From Methanoculleus formosensis (GTDB lineage: Archaea; Halobacteriota; Methanomicrobia; Methanomicrobiales; Methanoculleaceae): a stretch of DNA of 64,000 bases. A program made the position numbers and the translations under genes. Of the stretch, positions 1 to 8,670 are shown one piece after another (positions within the stretch are counted from its first letter, which is position 1; each line of letters starts with the position of its first letter). Location: positions 1 through 64,000 of the forward strand of contig NZ_VHLL01000005.1 in NCBI RefSeq assembly GCF_025384765.1, written 5' to 3'. The notes beneath the pieces were generated by a model. It did not search any database. It was not told where the DNA came from and saw only the letters and a program-made list of their open reading frames with translations.

Positions 1-60
1 GGAAGCGATCCGGGCATCGATGGGGATGGTGAAAGGAATTACGGTGTTACGGCAACGGGT

Positions 61-387
61 TTAGAGAAAGGATGGTAGAACAAGGTCAAACAGAAGGAGA
101 GGTGAGGGAGATTTAGCGAAGTACTGAGACTCGCAGGGGATCCCCCACGTCAGGAGGAGCCCTTCCATCAGGGTCGGGGGATCGAGCTGCTCCTCGGCAT
201 GGGTGAGGAGTTCCGTCCCGCTCTCTTCACCGAGCCGCCGGGCGGTGGCGGCTATCCGCTCCGTGAGCCCGGGCGGAGCGTCCAGAAGGAGTTTCTGCAC
301 GAGCGATCCGGTGACGTCGTGCCGCTGCAGCGACCGTGCCACCTTGATCAGCTGCCAGTCCCGGGCAAACGAAGTACCGGTGCGCAT
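61..387 (-). CDS. Hypothetical protein, C-terminus rewritten by a repeat
   Basis: The frame starts 3 bp after the stop of the small membrane-protein gene, so it looks like the last gene of the Lrp operon. Residues 1 to about 90 are mostly helical and charged, and I recognise no family. The last 20 or so residues, beginning SQYFAK, are encoded by a copy of the 15-bp repeat at 112-126 that recurs three more times in this window. The native 3' end has therefore probably been replaced, and the gene may be a remnant. Confidence 0.4.
   Translation of the reverse strand: MRTGTSFARDWQLIKVARSLQRHDVTGSLVQKLLLDAPPGLTERIAATARRLGEESGTELLTHAEEQLDPPTLMEGLLLTWGIPCESQYFAKSPSPLLLFDLVLPSFL
112..126 (-). repeat. 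CAGTACTTCGCTAAA repeat, copy 1
   Basis: The minus strand reads CAGTACTTCGCTAAA. The same core recurs at 41833, 45915 and 46127. This copy lies inside the 3' end of a small reading frame. Confidence 0.6.
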
Positions 388-390
388 CTC

Positions 391-678
391 TTACCCTCTC
401 ATGATGCCGTAAGCCATCACGCAGAGGCCGATGATCACCACGACGTGGGAGAAGATCGCCGACCAGGCGATGGTGAAGTCATCGGGCGTGAAGACGCTCA
501 CGAGATCGGCGAACGTGATCCCCACGACCAGCGTAAACAGCCCGTAGATAAAGATGAGCAGGGTGGGCTGCCTCACGATACGGTAGGCATTGAAGATGAT
601 GCCGATCAGGAGCGCTCCGAGGAGAAGCGTCACGATCGCAAGCATCTGCTGTATGGTCTCAACTTCCATTCCGTTCAT
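391..678 (-). CDS. Small three-helix membrane protein
   Basis: The 95-residue protein has three hydrophobic segments at about residues 10-30, 38-60 and 70-92, joined by short loops. No catalytic motif is seen. Its start overlaps the stop of the upstream Lrp/AsnC gene by 4 bp, so the two are probably translated together. The pairing suggests a membrane partner or target of the regulator, but this rests on position only. Confidence 0.75.
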   Translation of the reverse strand: MNGMEVETIQQMLAIVTLLLGALLIGIIFNAYRIVRQPTLLIFIYGLFTLVVGITFADLVSVFTPDDFTIAWSAIFSHVVVIIGLCVMAYGIMRG

Positions 679-1106
679 GTCTGTTCCTTGACCTTCCTCA
701 CCGAGATGATCGTCTGGATATCCCTCACTCCCGGAAGGCCGGAGAGGGGGACGAGCACGTTCCGTTTCAACTCGGATATGTTCTGCACCCGGACCTTGAC
801 GAAGAAGTCGCCCGGCTCAAGAACTTCGTAGAGTTCAAGGATGCTCGGGAGACCCCGCATGAACTCTTCGACCTCCGGTTTCCCCTCGGGGTGAACCCGG
901 ACGTTCAGAAAAGCGACCAGCGTATGCTCGAAGCACTTCTGGTTGATGACGATCGTGAACCGCTCGAGGATCCCGGCGTTCTTCAACTTCTCGATCCGTT
1001 TAAAGACCGTCGACGGTGCGATACCCAGCATTGAGCCAAGTTCTGCCATAGACATTCGCCCGTCTTTCTGCAGTTCCCGAAGGATCGCATCGTCGATCTC
1101 ATCCAT
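675..1106 (-). CDS. Lrp/AsnC-family transcriptional regulator
   Basis: The 143-residue length is typical of the family. Residues 1-60 form a winged helix-turn-helix, with DDAILRELQKDGRMSMAELG followed by a recognition-helix pattern around APSTVFKRIEKL. Residues 65-140 fit the RAM/AsnC effector and dimerisation domain. Such proteins sense amino acids or related ligands and bind DNA as dimers or octamers. The effector here is unknown. The AT-rich stretch upstream (about 1107-1165) probably holds its promoter. Confidence 0.9.
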   Translation of the reverse strand: MDEIDDAILRELQKDGRMSMAELGSMLGIAPSTVFKRIEKLKNAGILERFTIVINQKCFEHTLVAFLNVRVHPEGKPEVEEFMRGLPSILELYEVLEPGDFFVKVRVQNISELKRNVLVPLSGLPGVRDIQTIISVRKVKEQT

Positions 1107-1303
1107 TCATACAGTAGTTACAAGTTTTTATTAATAAAAATTCCGTATTTGCTTTTATACCTTGTGTGGATTTTTTTTCGTTTCTACTGGATAATGGACG
1201 GGCCAGGAGGGTTTTGCCGGGTCACAGTCCGGTAATTAAATGCAGGTTTTTTGAGGTTTGGGAAATAAAATGGGGTTATTTCCAACAACCGTGAACTAAA
1301 TTT

Positions 1304-2104
1304 TCATATCCCGTGAAAGACTGTTCCCCCCGGGTTGACGATCCTGATCGTCCCGGCTCCTCCCGCTGCTTCCCGGATGGCCGTATCGATGAATGCTCGT
1401 GCCGCGCGGAATCCCTCTTCTACGGACATTCCCCGGGCGAGAGAGGCAGCGAGCGCAGCCGAGAAGCAGCATCCCGACCCGTGCACCGAGTAGGGGTACC
1501 GCTCCCCGGAGAGCCGTATCTCACCGTCTCGGTCGACAAGAACATCGACCGTTGCACCGCCGGCGAGATGGCCGCCCTTCACCACCACGGCACGGGCGCC
1601 GAGGTCGAGGATCCGTTGCCCGGCCTCGGCCATCTCCTCGACGGTCGAAACACGCATCCGGCCGAGCACCTCCGCCTCCGGGATGTTCGGGGTGACGACC
1701 GCCGACCGGGGGACGAGGAGTTCCGCGAGATCCCTGACGGCATCCTCCGCGAGCAGCCGGTGGCCCGACGTCGAGACCATCACCGGGTCGATCACGAGCG
1801 CGGCATCCTCCGGGAGAGCCGTTGCGACGACCCGGACGTTCTCGGCGTTCGCGAGCATCCCGGTCTTCCACGCCCCGATCGAGAAACCGTCGGCGACCGT
1901 CTCCATCTGCGCCCGAACTGCGTCCGGCGGGAGCACCCAGGTTCCCCGCACCTCGCGGGCGTTCTGGGCGGTCACCGCCGTAATGACCGTCAGCCCATAG
2001 ACTCCGAGCGCCGTAAACGTCTTCAAGTCCGCCTGGATGCCCGCCCCTCCCCCCGAGTCGGAACCGGCGATAGAACACGCGGCGATCATCTGCGCATCCG
2101 TCAT
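1304..2104 (-). CDS. thiD: Hydroxymethylpyrimidine/phosphomethylpyrimidine kinase ThiD
   Basis: ThiD phosphorylates HMP and HMP-P to supply the pyrimidine half of thiamine. The ribokinase-fold signature is visible: SIAGSDSGGGAGIQAD near the N-terminus, VIDPVMVSTSGH at mid-protein, VVKGGH, and the anion-hole segment VHGSGCCFSAALA near the C-terminus. At 266 residues it is a stand-alone ThiD without the ThiN domain found in some archaea. It is divergent from the next gene with an 86-bp gap. No TPP riboswitch-like sequence was seen. Confidence 0.93.
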   Translation of the reverse strand: MTDAQMIAACSIAGSDSGGGAGIQADLKTFTALGVYGLTVITAVTAQNAREVRGTWVLPPDAVRAQMETVADGFSIGAWKTGMLANAENVRVVATALPEDAALVIDPVMVSTSGHRLLAEDAVRDLAELLVPRSAVVTPNIPEAEVLGRMRVSTVEEMAEAGQRILDLGARAVVVKGGHLAGGATVDVLVDRDGEIRLSGERYPYSVHGSGCCFSAALAASLARGMSVEEGFRAARAFIDTAIREAAGGAGTIRIVNPGGTVFHGI

Positions 2105-2190
2105 CCCTCAGGTGTCGCCCGGTATCCGCTTGAATCTTTGCCTCTCCCGCGCCATTCCCTTTATCTCGTCCTGCACCGACCACTCTTACA

Positions 2191-3519
2191 ATGGACGTAG
2201 AAGAGATCAGCCGCCGGCACCTCGCCGCCGGCACCCCTGACGACGAGATCGTGCGCCTTCTCTCCCGGGATATCCTCTCGATCAAGCACCACCGCGTGAC
2301 CCCCGCATACGCCGAAGCATTCGCCCGGGCGGTCCTCGCCGAAGCGAAGAACTCGACCGGGCTCTCCGGCGACCTCTTCACCTTCGAGCCCTCCGGCTCG
2401 ACGATGGGGGAGTTCGGCGTCGGCTCGCGAGGGTCGGGCGACTTCTTCGCCCACCGGCAGCTCGCCCGGATCATCGGCCGGACGGAGGCAGCGGTCGGCG
2501 TCGACGAGATGGACGACGCCGGCGCCGTCCGTGCCGGCGGGGACTACATCATCACCACCGTCGACGGGATGCACTCCCGCCTCTCCGACTTCCCCTTCCT
2601 CGCCGGGTTCCACGTCACCCGGGCGACGCTCCGCGACGTCTACGTCATGGGCGCAAAACCCGTCGCGCTCCTCTCCGATATCCACGTCGCCGACGACGGC
2701 GACGTCGCGAAGATATTCGACTACACGGCGGGGGTCTCCGCCGTCGGCGAGGCGATGGGCGTCCCGCTCGTCACCGGCTCCACCCTCCGCATCGGCGGGG
2801 ACATGGTGCTCGGGACCCGGCTGACCGGGTGTGTCGGCGCCGTCGGTGTCGCGAACCACCTCACTGCGAGGAAGCAGATCGCCCCCGGCGACGTCCTCCT
2901 CATGACCGAAGGGGCGGGCGGCGGGACGATCGCCACCGCCGCGATCTACTCCGGGTTCCCCGAGGTCGTCGAGGAGACGATCAACCTCCACTTCCTCAAG
3001 GCCTGCGAGGCGCTGCTTGCAAGCGACGTCCTCGCGAGCATCCACGCCATGACCGACGTCACGAACGGCGGGCTCCGGGGCGACGCCTACGAGATGGCCG
3101 AGACTGCCGGATGCCGGATCGTCGTCGTCGAAGACGACCTCCGCACCCTCGTCCGGCCGAAAGTTCTCTCAATGCTCGACGCGCTCGAGATCGATTACCT
3201 CGGCGTATCGCTCGACGCCCTTCTGGTCGTCGCGCCGCCCGAGGCTGCGCCTGAGATCCGGCGGGTCGTCGAGTCCGCCGGCGTCGCGATGAAAGAGGTC
3301 GGCTATGTCGAGAGAGGCTTGCCCGAATCCGTCCTCTCGGTCGGCGGCGAGATCCAGGACTTCACGCCCCGGTTCCGGGAGTCGGCATACACCCCGGTGA
3401 AAAAGGTCGTCGATGAGGACAAAAGAGACTTCGAGGAGATGAAGGCCGGGGTCGAGCGGGCGGCGGAAGCGGCGCTGGCGAAGAAAGAGCGGATTCTCTC
3501 CCGGCTCCGGACTATGTGA
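2191..3519 (+). CDS. AIR synthase-related protein (HypE/PurM superfamily)
   Basis: The 442-residue protein has the PurM/HypE/SelD architecture. An N-terminal ATP-binding half carries the VDEMDDAGAV and DYIITTVDGMHSRLSDFP region, and the glycine-rich segment LLMTEGAGGGTIATAA begins the second half. The TDVTNGGLRGDAYEMAE motif is typical of HypE-like members. The family activates carboxamides or carboxyls with ATP. HypE makes the cyanide ligand of NiFe hydrogenase, but this longer methanogen branch is not assigned to a reaction. The last 40 residues are charged and helical. Confidence 0.8.
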   Translation: MDVEEISRRHLAAGTPDDEIVRLLSRDILSIKHHRVTPAYAEAFARAVLAEAKNSTGLSGDLFTFEPSGSTMGEFGVGSRGSGDFFAHRQLARIIGRTEAAVGVDEMDDAGAVRAGGDYIITTVDGMHSRLSDFPFLAGFHVTRATLRDVYVMGAKPVALLSDIHVADDGDVAKIFDYTAGVSAVGEAMGVPLVTGSTLRIGGDMVLGTRLTGCVGAVGVANHLTARKQIAPGDVLLMTEGAGGGTIATAAIYSGFPEVVEETINLHFLKACEALLASDVLASIHAMTDVTNGGLRGDAYEMAETAGCRIVVVEDDLRTLVRPKVLSMLDALEIDYLGVSLDALLVVAPPEAAPEIRRVVESAGVAMKEVGYVERGLPESVLSVGGEIQDFTPRFRESAYTPVKKVVDEDKRDFEEMKAGVERAAEAALAKKERILSRLRTM

Positions 3520-3576
3520 GGGGAACGGATGTATTTTCAATCGGTGGAGAATTATTTACCCTTTTTAAAAAGAGGG

Positions 3577-3819
3577 TTACCGTAAGAGATCGTAGATTTG
3601 CTCTTTCGTCATACCCTCAAATTCTGCGACATCGGTGACGATTGTGTTCAGCGTAGCTGTGCTGAGTTCGTCATGAAGGGGTATAGTAACTCGGAGTCGT
3701 CTACCTTCAACAACTTTGCGCATCTGGACATGACTTCCGACCTGCCGCAGAAAAGAGAATCCGAGTTTTTTAAGGGCTTTGATGGTCTCAAATCCACTAA
3801 CAACCGGATGTCGCGGCAA
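3577..3819 (-). CDS. hicA: HicA-family mRNA interferase toxin
   Basis: The 80-residue protein has the double-stranded-RNA-binding-like HicA (YcfA) fold. ETIKALKKLGF is followed by RQVGSHVQMRK, where the histidine of the GSH motif is the catalytic residue of the family, then a TIPLHDELSTATLNTI segment. It overlaps the preceding hicB-like gene by 23 bp. Toxin activity is inferred from family membership. Confidence 0.82.
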   Translation of the reverse strand: MPRHPVVSGFETIKALKKLGFSFLRQVGSHVQMRKVVEGRRLRVTIPLHDELSTATLNTIVTDVAEFEGMTKEQIYDLLR

Positions 3820-4072
3820 CGATATCGACCTTGTACTCGAAATTTGATGGTATCTGGCCTTCCGGTTCGCGGGTCTCCGGCTTATATCTGGTTACGATAG
3901 TGATCCGTTCCCCCGCTTCGAGTTCTTCCGTGTAATGGAGCGACGTTGCTTCCAGGATATTGTCGATAAGCTCTCCAACGCTCTTACCCTGGGTATAGAT
4001 GGCATTTTCAGGTGCATGTGCGCTGGCGCTCCACCATCCTTCGGCATACGTTACTTCAAATGTGACCAGCAT
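3797..4072 (-). CDS. hicB: HicB-family antitoxin
   Basis: I place the start at the internal ATG giving MLVTFEVTYAEGWW, because a GAGGTG ribosome site lies 7 bp before it; a longer reading to 4153 has no such site. The 91-residue product fits the HicB partial RNase-H-like fold, with a beta strand, a helix around SVGELIDNILEATSLHY, and a ligand-like AEGWWSASAH segment. It comes before hicA, the HicBA order, and no separate DNA-binding domain is visible. It presumably neutralises the toxin encoded after it. Confidence 0.75.
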   Translation of the reverse strand: MLVTFEVTYAEGWWSASAHAPENAIYTQGKSVGELIDNILEATSLHYTEELEAGERITIVTRYKPETREPEGQIPSNFEYKVDIVAATSGC

Positions 4073-4299
4073 GACGTTACACCTCTGTATAACTGGGATG
4101 TTGGTTTTTCCAGAGATAAGGTTAATGGGAAGACGGTTATCACACAGCGGCATACAATCTTCCCGCTATCGTTCACGCTAAAACGCAGTCTCGAGGTGCG
4201 GCCGGGCCGCTCGCGTCTCCTCGGGTGGAACTGAAGGACACCCCGGCTGCGGCAACCGGCCTGTTCGGGGCGCCGGTCCGCCGCAGGATGGAGCGTAAC

Positions 4300-5016
4300 C
4301 TAATCTTCCGGTTTCTTCCCGCCTGCGCAGACGTTATACGCCAGGTACGGCAGTTTCTCCTCGACGAAGGGCTCCACCTTCCTCGCGAGGTTGAAGACCG
4401 GGTCTGCGAGGTTTAAGTGCGCAAACGAGCACCGGCTGACCGAGACGCTCTCGAACCCGGCCGCCTTGAAGAGCTCCGCGATCTCGGCGTTGGTGTAGTA
4501 GTGCTCATCGAAGTCCCCGACGCCCACCTTCTTCAGGCCGACCTTCTCCCCCATCTGGTAGACGATGGGGGCGATGCTCGTAAAGACCGTTCGCGAGAGG
4601 GTGCAGACAGCGATCCGGCCGCCGGGCTTTAAGACCCGGAAGCACTCCCGGAGCATCCCCTCCGGGTCGGGGACGTAGCTGAAGGCAAGCAGGCTCGCAA
4701 GGGCGTCAAAGGTGGCGTCCTTGAACGGGAGGACATCGGCCGTCCCGACGCAGAACCCCGACCCCGGACAGCGCTGCCGCCCGTGCCGGACCATTCCCGG
4801 GCTGATATCGAGCCCGACCGCCTGGCCGCCGTCATCGACATAGCGCTGCACAAAAAGCCCGGTTCCACACCCAAGGTCAAGAAGGAATCCGCCTTTCGGG
4901 ATCTCCCGCATCACGTGGTCAGAGATATGCCCGTGATAATACCTTCCGCGGTTGCCGTCGTAGCGGTTATCGTAGATATCCGCGACCTCGTCATAATGTT
5001 GCTGTACTTTCTTCAC
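4300..5016 (-). CDS. Class I SAM-dependent methyltransferase
   Basis: I start the gene at the GTG that gives MKKVQQHYDEVADIYDNRYDG, which has GGAGGTG six bases upstream; a longer frame runs uselessly into the RFC gene. The SAM-binding motif I is LLDLGCGTGLFVQRYV, followed by AVGLDISPGMV (motif II) and VLKPGGRIAVCTLS (motif post-III). The organisation resembles UbiE/Methyltransf_11 enzymes. The substrate is unknown. It overlaps the end of the upstream clamp-loader gene by 26 bp. Confidence 0.85.
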   Translation of the reverse strand: MKKVQQHYDEVADIYDNRYDGNRGRYYHGHISDHVMREIPKGGFLLDLGCGTGLFVQRYVDDGGQAVGLDISPGMVRHGRQRCPGSGFCVGTADVLPFKDATFDALASLLAFSYVPDPEGMLRECFRVLKPGGRIAVCTLSRTVFTSIAPIVYQMGEKVGLKKVGVGDFDEHYYTNAEIAELFKAAGFESVSVSRCSFAHLNLADPVFNLARKVEPFVEEKLPYLAYNVCAGGKKPED

Positions 5017-6001
5017 TGAACACCTCCCGGGCGATCCGGGCAAGCAGTGCATTGACCTGCACAAAATCGTTTGCGTTGTGGGTGAGCCGGAGATCCGCGT
5101 CGGCGAGCGCGATGGCAAGGGCCGGATGGTTGTACTCGCGCCTGACCACCTGCCGGAGTTCGCCGACGACCTCCCGTGCCGAGAGCCCGTACTCGATCAT
5201 CAGCGACTCGGCGATCCGGCGGGCGGCACCAATGTTGCCGTCCCGGAGGGCGACGAACGCCGACGTAGCGACGTTCGCGGTCTCGGAACGCGAGATCTCC
5301 GCGAGGTCGAACTCCTCCTTTGCTCTCGCGGCGATCTGCAGGTACATGATCGCACGCCGCAGGTCTCCCTGCGCGGCATACACGATCAGGTCGATGTCGT
5401 CGGCCGGAACCGCGGCACCTTCCGCGGCCAGGATCTCATCGAGCCGGACCCGGACGAGCGCGCTCTCGATCGGGGCGAAGAAGAGCGGTAGGCAGCGCGA
5501 TGCGATGGCCGGGATGATCGTCGAGGGGCGGACGGTGACGAAGATGAACCGGCAGGTGGCGCTGTATCGCTCCATCGTCCGGCGCAGGGCCTGCTGTGCC
5601 TCGAACGTCAGGCCGTGCGCGTCCTCAAAGACCATCAACTTGAAGGCGGCGTCGAGCGGGCGCATCGAGGCGTACCACTTCACGATCTGCTTGAAGTTGA
5701 CGATCAGGCTCCGGTCCTTGCGGTAGACCATGCTGAACCGCTCGTCCGACTCGAGCGCGCTCCTCCCTCTCCCGAGAAGGTCGGTCGCGCTGAAGACGGT
5801 CGTGTTCGCCTTCCAGTTCTCGCCGTAGAGCCTTCTCGCGAGGCACTCGACGGCCGCGGTCTTCCCGGTGCCGTGCGGGCCGGAGATGAGCAGATGGGGC
5901 ACGCTCCCCGAATCCGCGAACGCCGTTATGTGGCGAACGACCTCGTCCTGTCCGATGATATCGTCGCACCGCTTCGGGCGGTAGACCTCACTCCAGAGCA
6001 T
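4991..6001 (-). CDS. Replication factor C small subunit paralogue (AAA+ clamp loader)
   Basis: Opens with SEVYRPKRCDDIIGQDEVV, the RFC box, then Walker A GPHGTGKT, a Walker B equivalent reading LMVFEDAH where LFLDEADA is usual, and ASRC in place of the SRC motif. The C-terminal third fits the collar domain. It is clearly diverged from the rfcS gene at 17479 in this window. Some euryarchaea, such as Methanosarcina, build RFC from two different small subunits plus RfcL; this gene may fill that second role. It overlaps the CoA-pathway gene upstream by 14 bp. Confidence 0.87.
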   Translation of the reverse strand: MLWSEVYRPKRCDDIIGQDEVVRHITAFADSGSVPHLLISGPHGTGKTAAVECLARRLYGENWKANTTVFSATDLLGRGRSALESDERFSMVYRKDRSLIVNFKQIVKWYASMRPLDAAFKLMVFEDAHGLTFEAQQALRRTMERYSATCRFIFVTVRPSTIIPAIASRCLPLFFAPIESALVRVRLDEILAAEGAAVPADDIDLIVYAAQGDLRRAIMYLQIAARAKEEFDLAEISRSETANVATSAFVALRDGNIGAARRIAESLMIEYGLSAREVVGELRQVVRREYNHPALAIALADADLRLTHNANDFVQVNALLARIAREVFSEESTATL

Positions 6002-6719
6002 GGGCCAGTCTCTCTCTCATCTCATCTATTGCCGCCCGAAGGAGATAGGTATTGTCCAGTGTGGCGATCAGTCGTTCGGCCTCGCCGGGCTCGAGGGAGG
6101 CGCACGCCGCGGTGATCGCGGGGAGGGCGCGGGTCACCTCGTCGACGATCGTCAGCGTCGCCGTGCGGGCGGTCCGGGAGAGCGGGTTTAGGTCGACGGT
6201 GATGACCGCCTTCCCCATCTCCCGGAGCGCTGCGCACCGGTCCCCGTCCTCGAGCGGCACGAGGACGACGTCGGCGTCCCCGATACCCCCCGGGAGCGAG
6301 AGCGCCCGGTCGTGGGAGAGCGGGACGATCCGCTCCGGCGTGCCCGTGAGGACACGGGCGCCGTGCTCAGTAAGGAGCCGGTTGATCCGCTCGATCCGCT
6401 CCTCTGTCCGGTGGAAGAGGTTCACCTCGACGTCGGCGCCGCTCGCCCGCTGGATCGCCGCGATCTCCGCCGCCGCAAGCGCCGCGGTGTTGCCGTTCAC
6501 CGATATCACCGCGTGCCGGGCAGAGAGGAGCATCGCCGCGGCCGTCCGGGCGGCGAGGGCGGCGCTCTCGGTCGTCCGCTCGCCGATAAGGTAGTCAAAC
6601 GCTTCCCCGCGCCCGTGGGCGGCGAGCCCCTCCAGGGCGACGACGCCCTCGCGTGCGCACCGGGCGAGCCGTTCGCGGGCGACGAGGGAGCGATAGCGTG
6701 GATGGTCTTTCGGGATCAT
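5988..6719 (-). CDS. 4-phosphopantoate--beta-alanine ligase (phosphopantothenate synthetase)
   Basis: The 243-residue protein matches the archaeal phosphopantothenate synthetase family: IPKDHPRYRSLVARERL at the start, VNGNTAALAA as nucleotide-site glycine/asparagine segment, VEVNLFHRTEERI, and KAVITVDLNPLSRTAR near the C-terminus. The enzyme joins 4-phosphopantoate to beta-alanine using ATP, replacing bacterial PanC plus CoaA in archaea. Its neighbour upstream, overlapping by 4 bp, is pantoate kinase, which makes its substrate, and CoaBC follows in the pathway. Confidence 0.9.
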   Translation of the reverse strand: MIPKDHPRYRSLVARERLARCAREGVVALEGLAAHGRGEAFDYLIGERTTESAALAARTAAAMLLSARHAVISVNGNTAALAAAEIAAIQRASGADVEVNLFHRTEERIERINRLLTEHGARVLTGTPERIVPLSHDRALSLPGGIGDADVVLVPLEDGDRCAALREMGKAVITVDLNPLSRTARTATLTIVDEVTRALPAITAACASLEPGEAERLIATLDNTYLLRAAIDEMRERLAHALE

Positions 6720-7558
6720 GGTCTCACCTCGATCAGGTATGCGCCGCGGCGGGCGACGCGGAGGGTGTAAACCTCCCCGAAGAGAGAGAGAACCTGCTCC
6801 GCGCCCCTTCCTGCGGCAAAGACGCCGTTTCCAAGCATCGTCATGCTCGCCGGGACCCTCTCGGTGTCGCAGGCGTCGAGCACCCGCCGGACCTCCGGCG
6901 CGACGAGCTCGCTCTCCTCGGCGAACCCCCGCGAGAGGTGGCAGAAGTCGGGGAGGTCACGGGGGCAGCGGTCCGGGTATGCGGCGGCTATCCGCGCCAT
7001 CGCCCCGGGAGACGAGAGGACCGAAGCGGTCGGGAGCGGACCGAGGCTCACGGCATAGAGGGGGTCATCCGGGTAGAACCGGGTGATCTCAGCGTGGATC
7101 CCCGCCCCCGTCCGGCAGACGACCCCGCCTGCCTGGCTTGCCGCGACGTCCCCGAGCCCGGTGCGGTGGAGGACCTCGGCCTCGTGGGCGTGGGCGGCCA
7201 CCTCCTCCGTAGAGAGGCCGAGATCGAAGAGGTGGTTCACCGCCGTGAGCGTCGCAAGCAGCGCCGCCGCCGAGAGGCCGAACCCGGCGCCGATCGGGAG
7301 CCGGCACTCCGTCGTGACACGCGCCGTGACGCCCAGCCGTTCGAGGGCGTACTCGATCGGCGGCGACCCGGCGCTCGCGTGATCCTCCCGGACCACCCGG
7401 ATGCTTGTTGCGCGGGCAGGTTCGACCGTCGAGCGCACCCCTTCGCTGATGACCACCCCGGCCCCGACGCTCCCGATCGTCGCAGGATCGCTCCCCTCGA
7501 CGCGCTTGAAGTAGCCGGATATATGCCCGGGAGAGAATGCTACAGCAGTCCTGACCAT
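6716..7558 (-). CDS. Pantoate kinase (GHMP kinase family)
   Basis: The GHMP ATP-binding motif LPIGAGFGLSAAA lies near residue 90, and the N-terminal FSPGHISGYF segment is typical of the archaeal pantoate kinase branch. The family phosphorylates pantoate to 4-phosphopantoate, the first archaeal-specific step to CoA. Position between phosphopantothenate synthetase and coaBC supports the assignment over other GHMP kinases. It overlaps coaBC by 19 bp. Confidence 0.9.
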   Translation of the reverse strand: MVRTAVAFSPGHISGYFKRVEGSDPATIGSVGAGVVISEGVRSTVEPARATSIRVVREDHASAGSPPIEYALERLGVTARVTTECRLPIGAGFGLSAAALLATLTAVNHLFDLGLSTEEVAAHAHEAEVLHRTGLGDVAASQAGGVVCRTGAGIHAEITRFYPDDPLYAVSLGPLPTASVLSSPGAMARIAAAYPDRCPRDLPDFCHLSRGFAEESELVAPEVRRVLDACDTERVPASMTMLGNGVFAAGRGAEQVLSLFGEVYTLRVARRGAYLIEVRP

Positions 7559-8670
7559 ATCGCCCTGGCGACCTCCTCTTTGCTCCCGGAGACGTCCCGC
7601 GCCCCGCCGGCGGTCATAATGCGGAACGACCCCTCCGCCGCGCCCATCGCCGGGGGAGCGTTCACGACGACCATCCGTACACCCCCATCAAGCATCGCCT
7701 TCGCCCGCTCCTCCTCGTCCCAGCCCAGTTTGAACGCCACCGTCACGGGGCTGCATGCCGCCGCCACCTCGTCGATGACCTTCGGGAGGGGCTCGAGCCG
7801 GACGGCCAGGGGCGAACCGCTCGGGATCTTACCCTCGTGCCGTTCGGGGGCGAAGTCCGATATCGCAGCTGCGCTCACGTAGATATCGACCCCCTCGTCC
7901 CGGCAGACCGAGAGGACCGCCTGGTGCATCTCGGCCGCGGTCGCTACATGGATGTTTCGGACGCAGGGGATCGACCCCGCGTGCACCACCGTCACATCTG
8001 CCCCGAGCCGGTAGGCCTCGAGCGCGAGCGCTCTTCCCATCCGCCCGGTCGAGCGGGTGGTGAGAACCCGGACGTCGTCGAGGGGTTCCGCGCACGCTCC
8101 GCTCGTGATCAGCACCCGTCTTCCCGCGAGCGGCTGGCCCGAGACCGCCCGTTCGGCGTGGAGGACGATCGTATCGGTATCGGCGATCTTTGCCTTCCCT
8201 TCCTCGATCCGGGGGTCGACGACGTCGATCTCCCAGGAGCGGAGCCGTCCGAGGTTCTCCACGACCCCCGGATGGCGGTACATGCTCTCGTGCATCGCCG
8301 GCACGACCACCACCGGCATCCCCCGGCCGAGCGCCGTCGTCGCGAAGGTCGTGGCCGGGGTATCGTCGATCCCGCAGGCGATCTTGCCGATGGTGTTCGC
8401 CGTACAGGGCGCGATGAGCAGGAGATCGGCCTCTCCGCCCTCCCCGCAGTAGAGGACGTGCTCCACCAGACCGGTGATCCTCGTGATCGCCGGCCGTCCC
8501 GTCGCGTAGGTCAGGGCGTCAGGGTGGATGATCCCGGCCGCCGCCCCCGTCATCACCGCCTGCACCGTCGCGCCCCGGCGGCGCAGGGCGTGAGCGAGTT
8601 TCACCGTCTCGACGGCCGCGATGCTCCCCGTCACGGCAAGCACCACCGTCTTTCCCGAAAGCGTCTTCAC
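7540..8670 (-). CDS. coaBC: Phosphopantothenoylcysteine decarboxylase / phosphopantothenate--cysteine ligase
   Basis: Bifunctional CoaBC of 376 residues if started at the GTG that overlaps the upstream stop codon as GTGA; a longer frame to 8700 is possible. The CoaC flavoprotein half has VVLAVTGSIAAVETVKLAHAL, LLIAPCTANTIGKIA and the PAMHESMYRHP motif. The CoaB half has VLITSGACAEPLDDVRVLT, TGRMGRALALEA and AAISDFAPE, then a conserved K-x-L-P around LEPLPKVIDE. It makes 4'-phosphopantetheine from 4'-phosphopantothenate and cysteine. Confidence 0.94.
   Translation of the reverse strand: MKTLSGKTVVLAVTGSIAAVETVKLAHALRRRGATVQAVMTGAAAGIIHPDALTYATGRPAITRITGLVEHVLYCGEGGEADLLLIAPCTANTIGKIACGIDDTPATTFATTALGRGMPVVVVPAMHESMYRHPGVVENLGRLRSWEIDVVDPRIEEGKAKIADTDTIVLHAERAVSGQPLAGRRVLITSGACAEPLDDVRVLTTRSTGRMGRALALEAYRLGADVTVVHAGSIPCVRNIHVATAAEMHQAVLSVCRDEGVDIYVSAAAISDFAPERHEGKIPSGSPLAVRLEPLPKVIDEVAAACSPVTVAFKLGWDEEERAKAMLDGGVRMVVVNAPPAMGAAEGSFRIMTAGGARDVSGSKEEVARAIWSGLL

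Noticed and set aside
1-60. Left edge of the window
   Set aside because: No gene end, promoter or repeat could be supported in these 60 bases.
1313-2200. Long plus-strand frame opposite thiD
   Set aside because: Shadow frame caused by GC-rich third codon positions; the minus strand has clear ThiD motifs.
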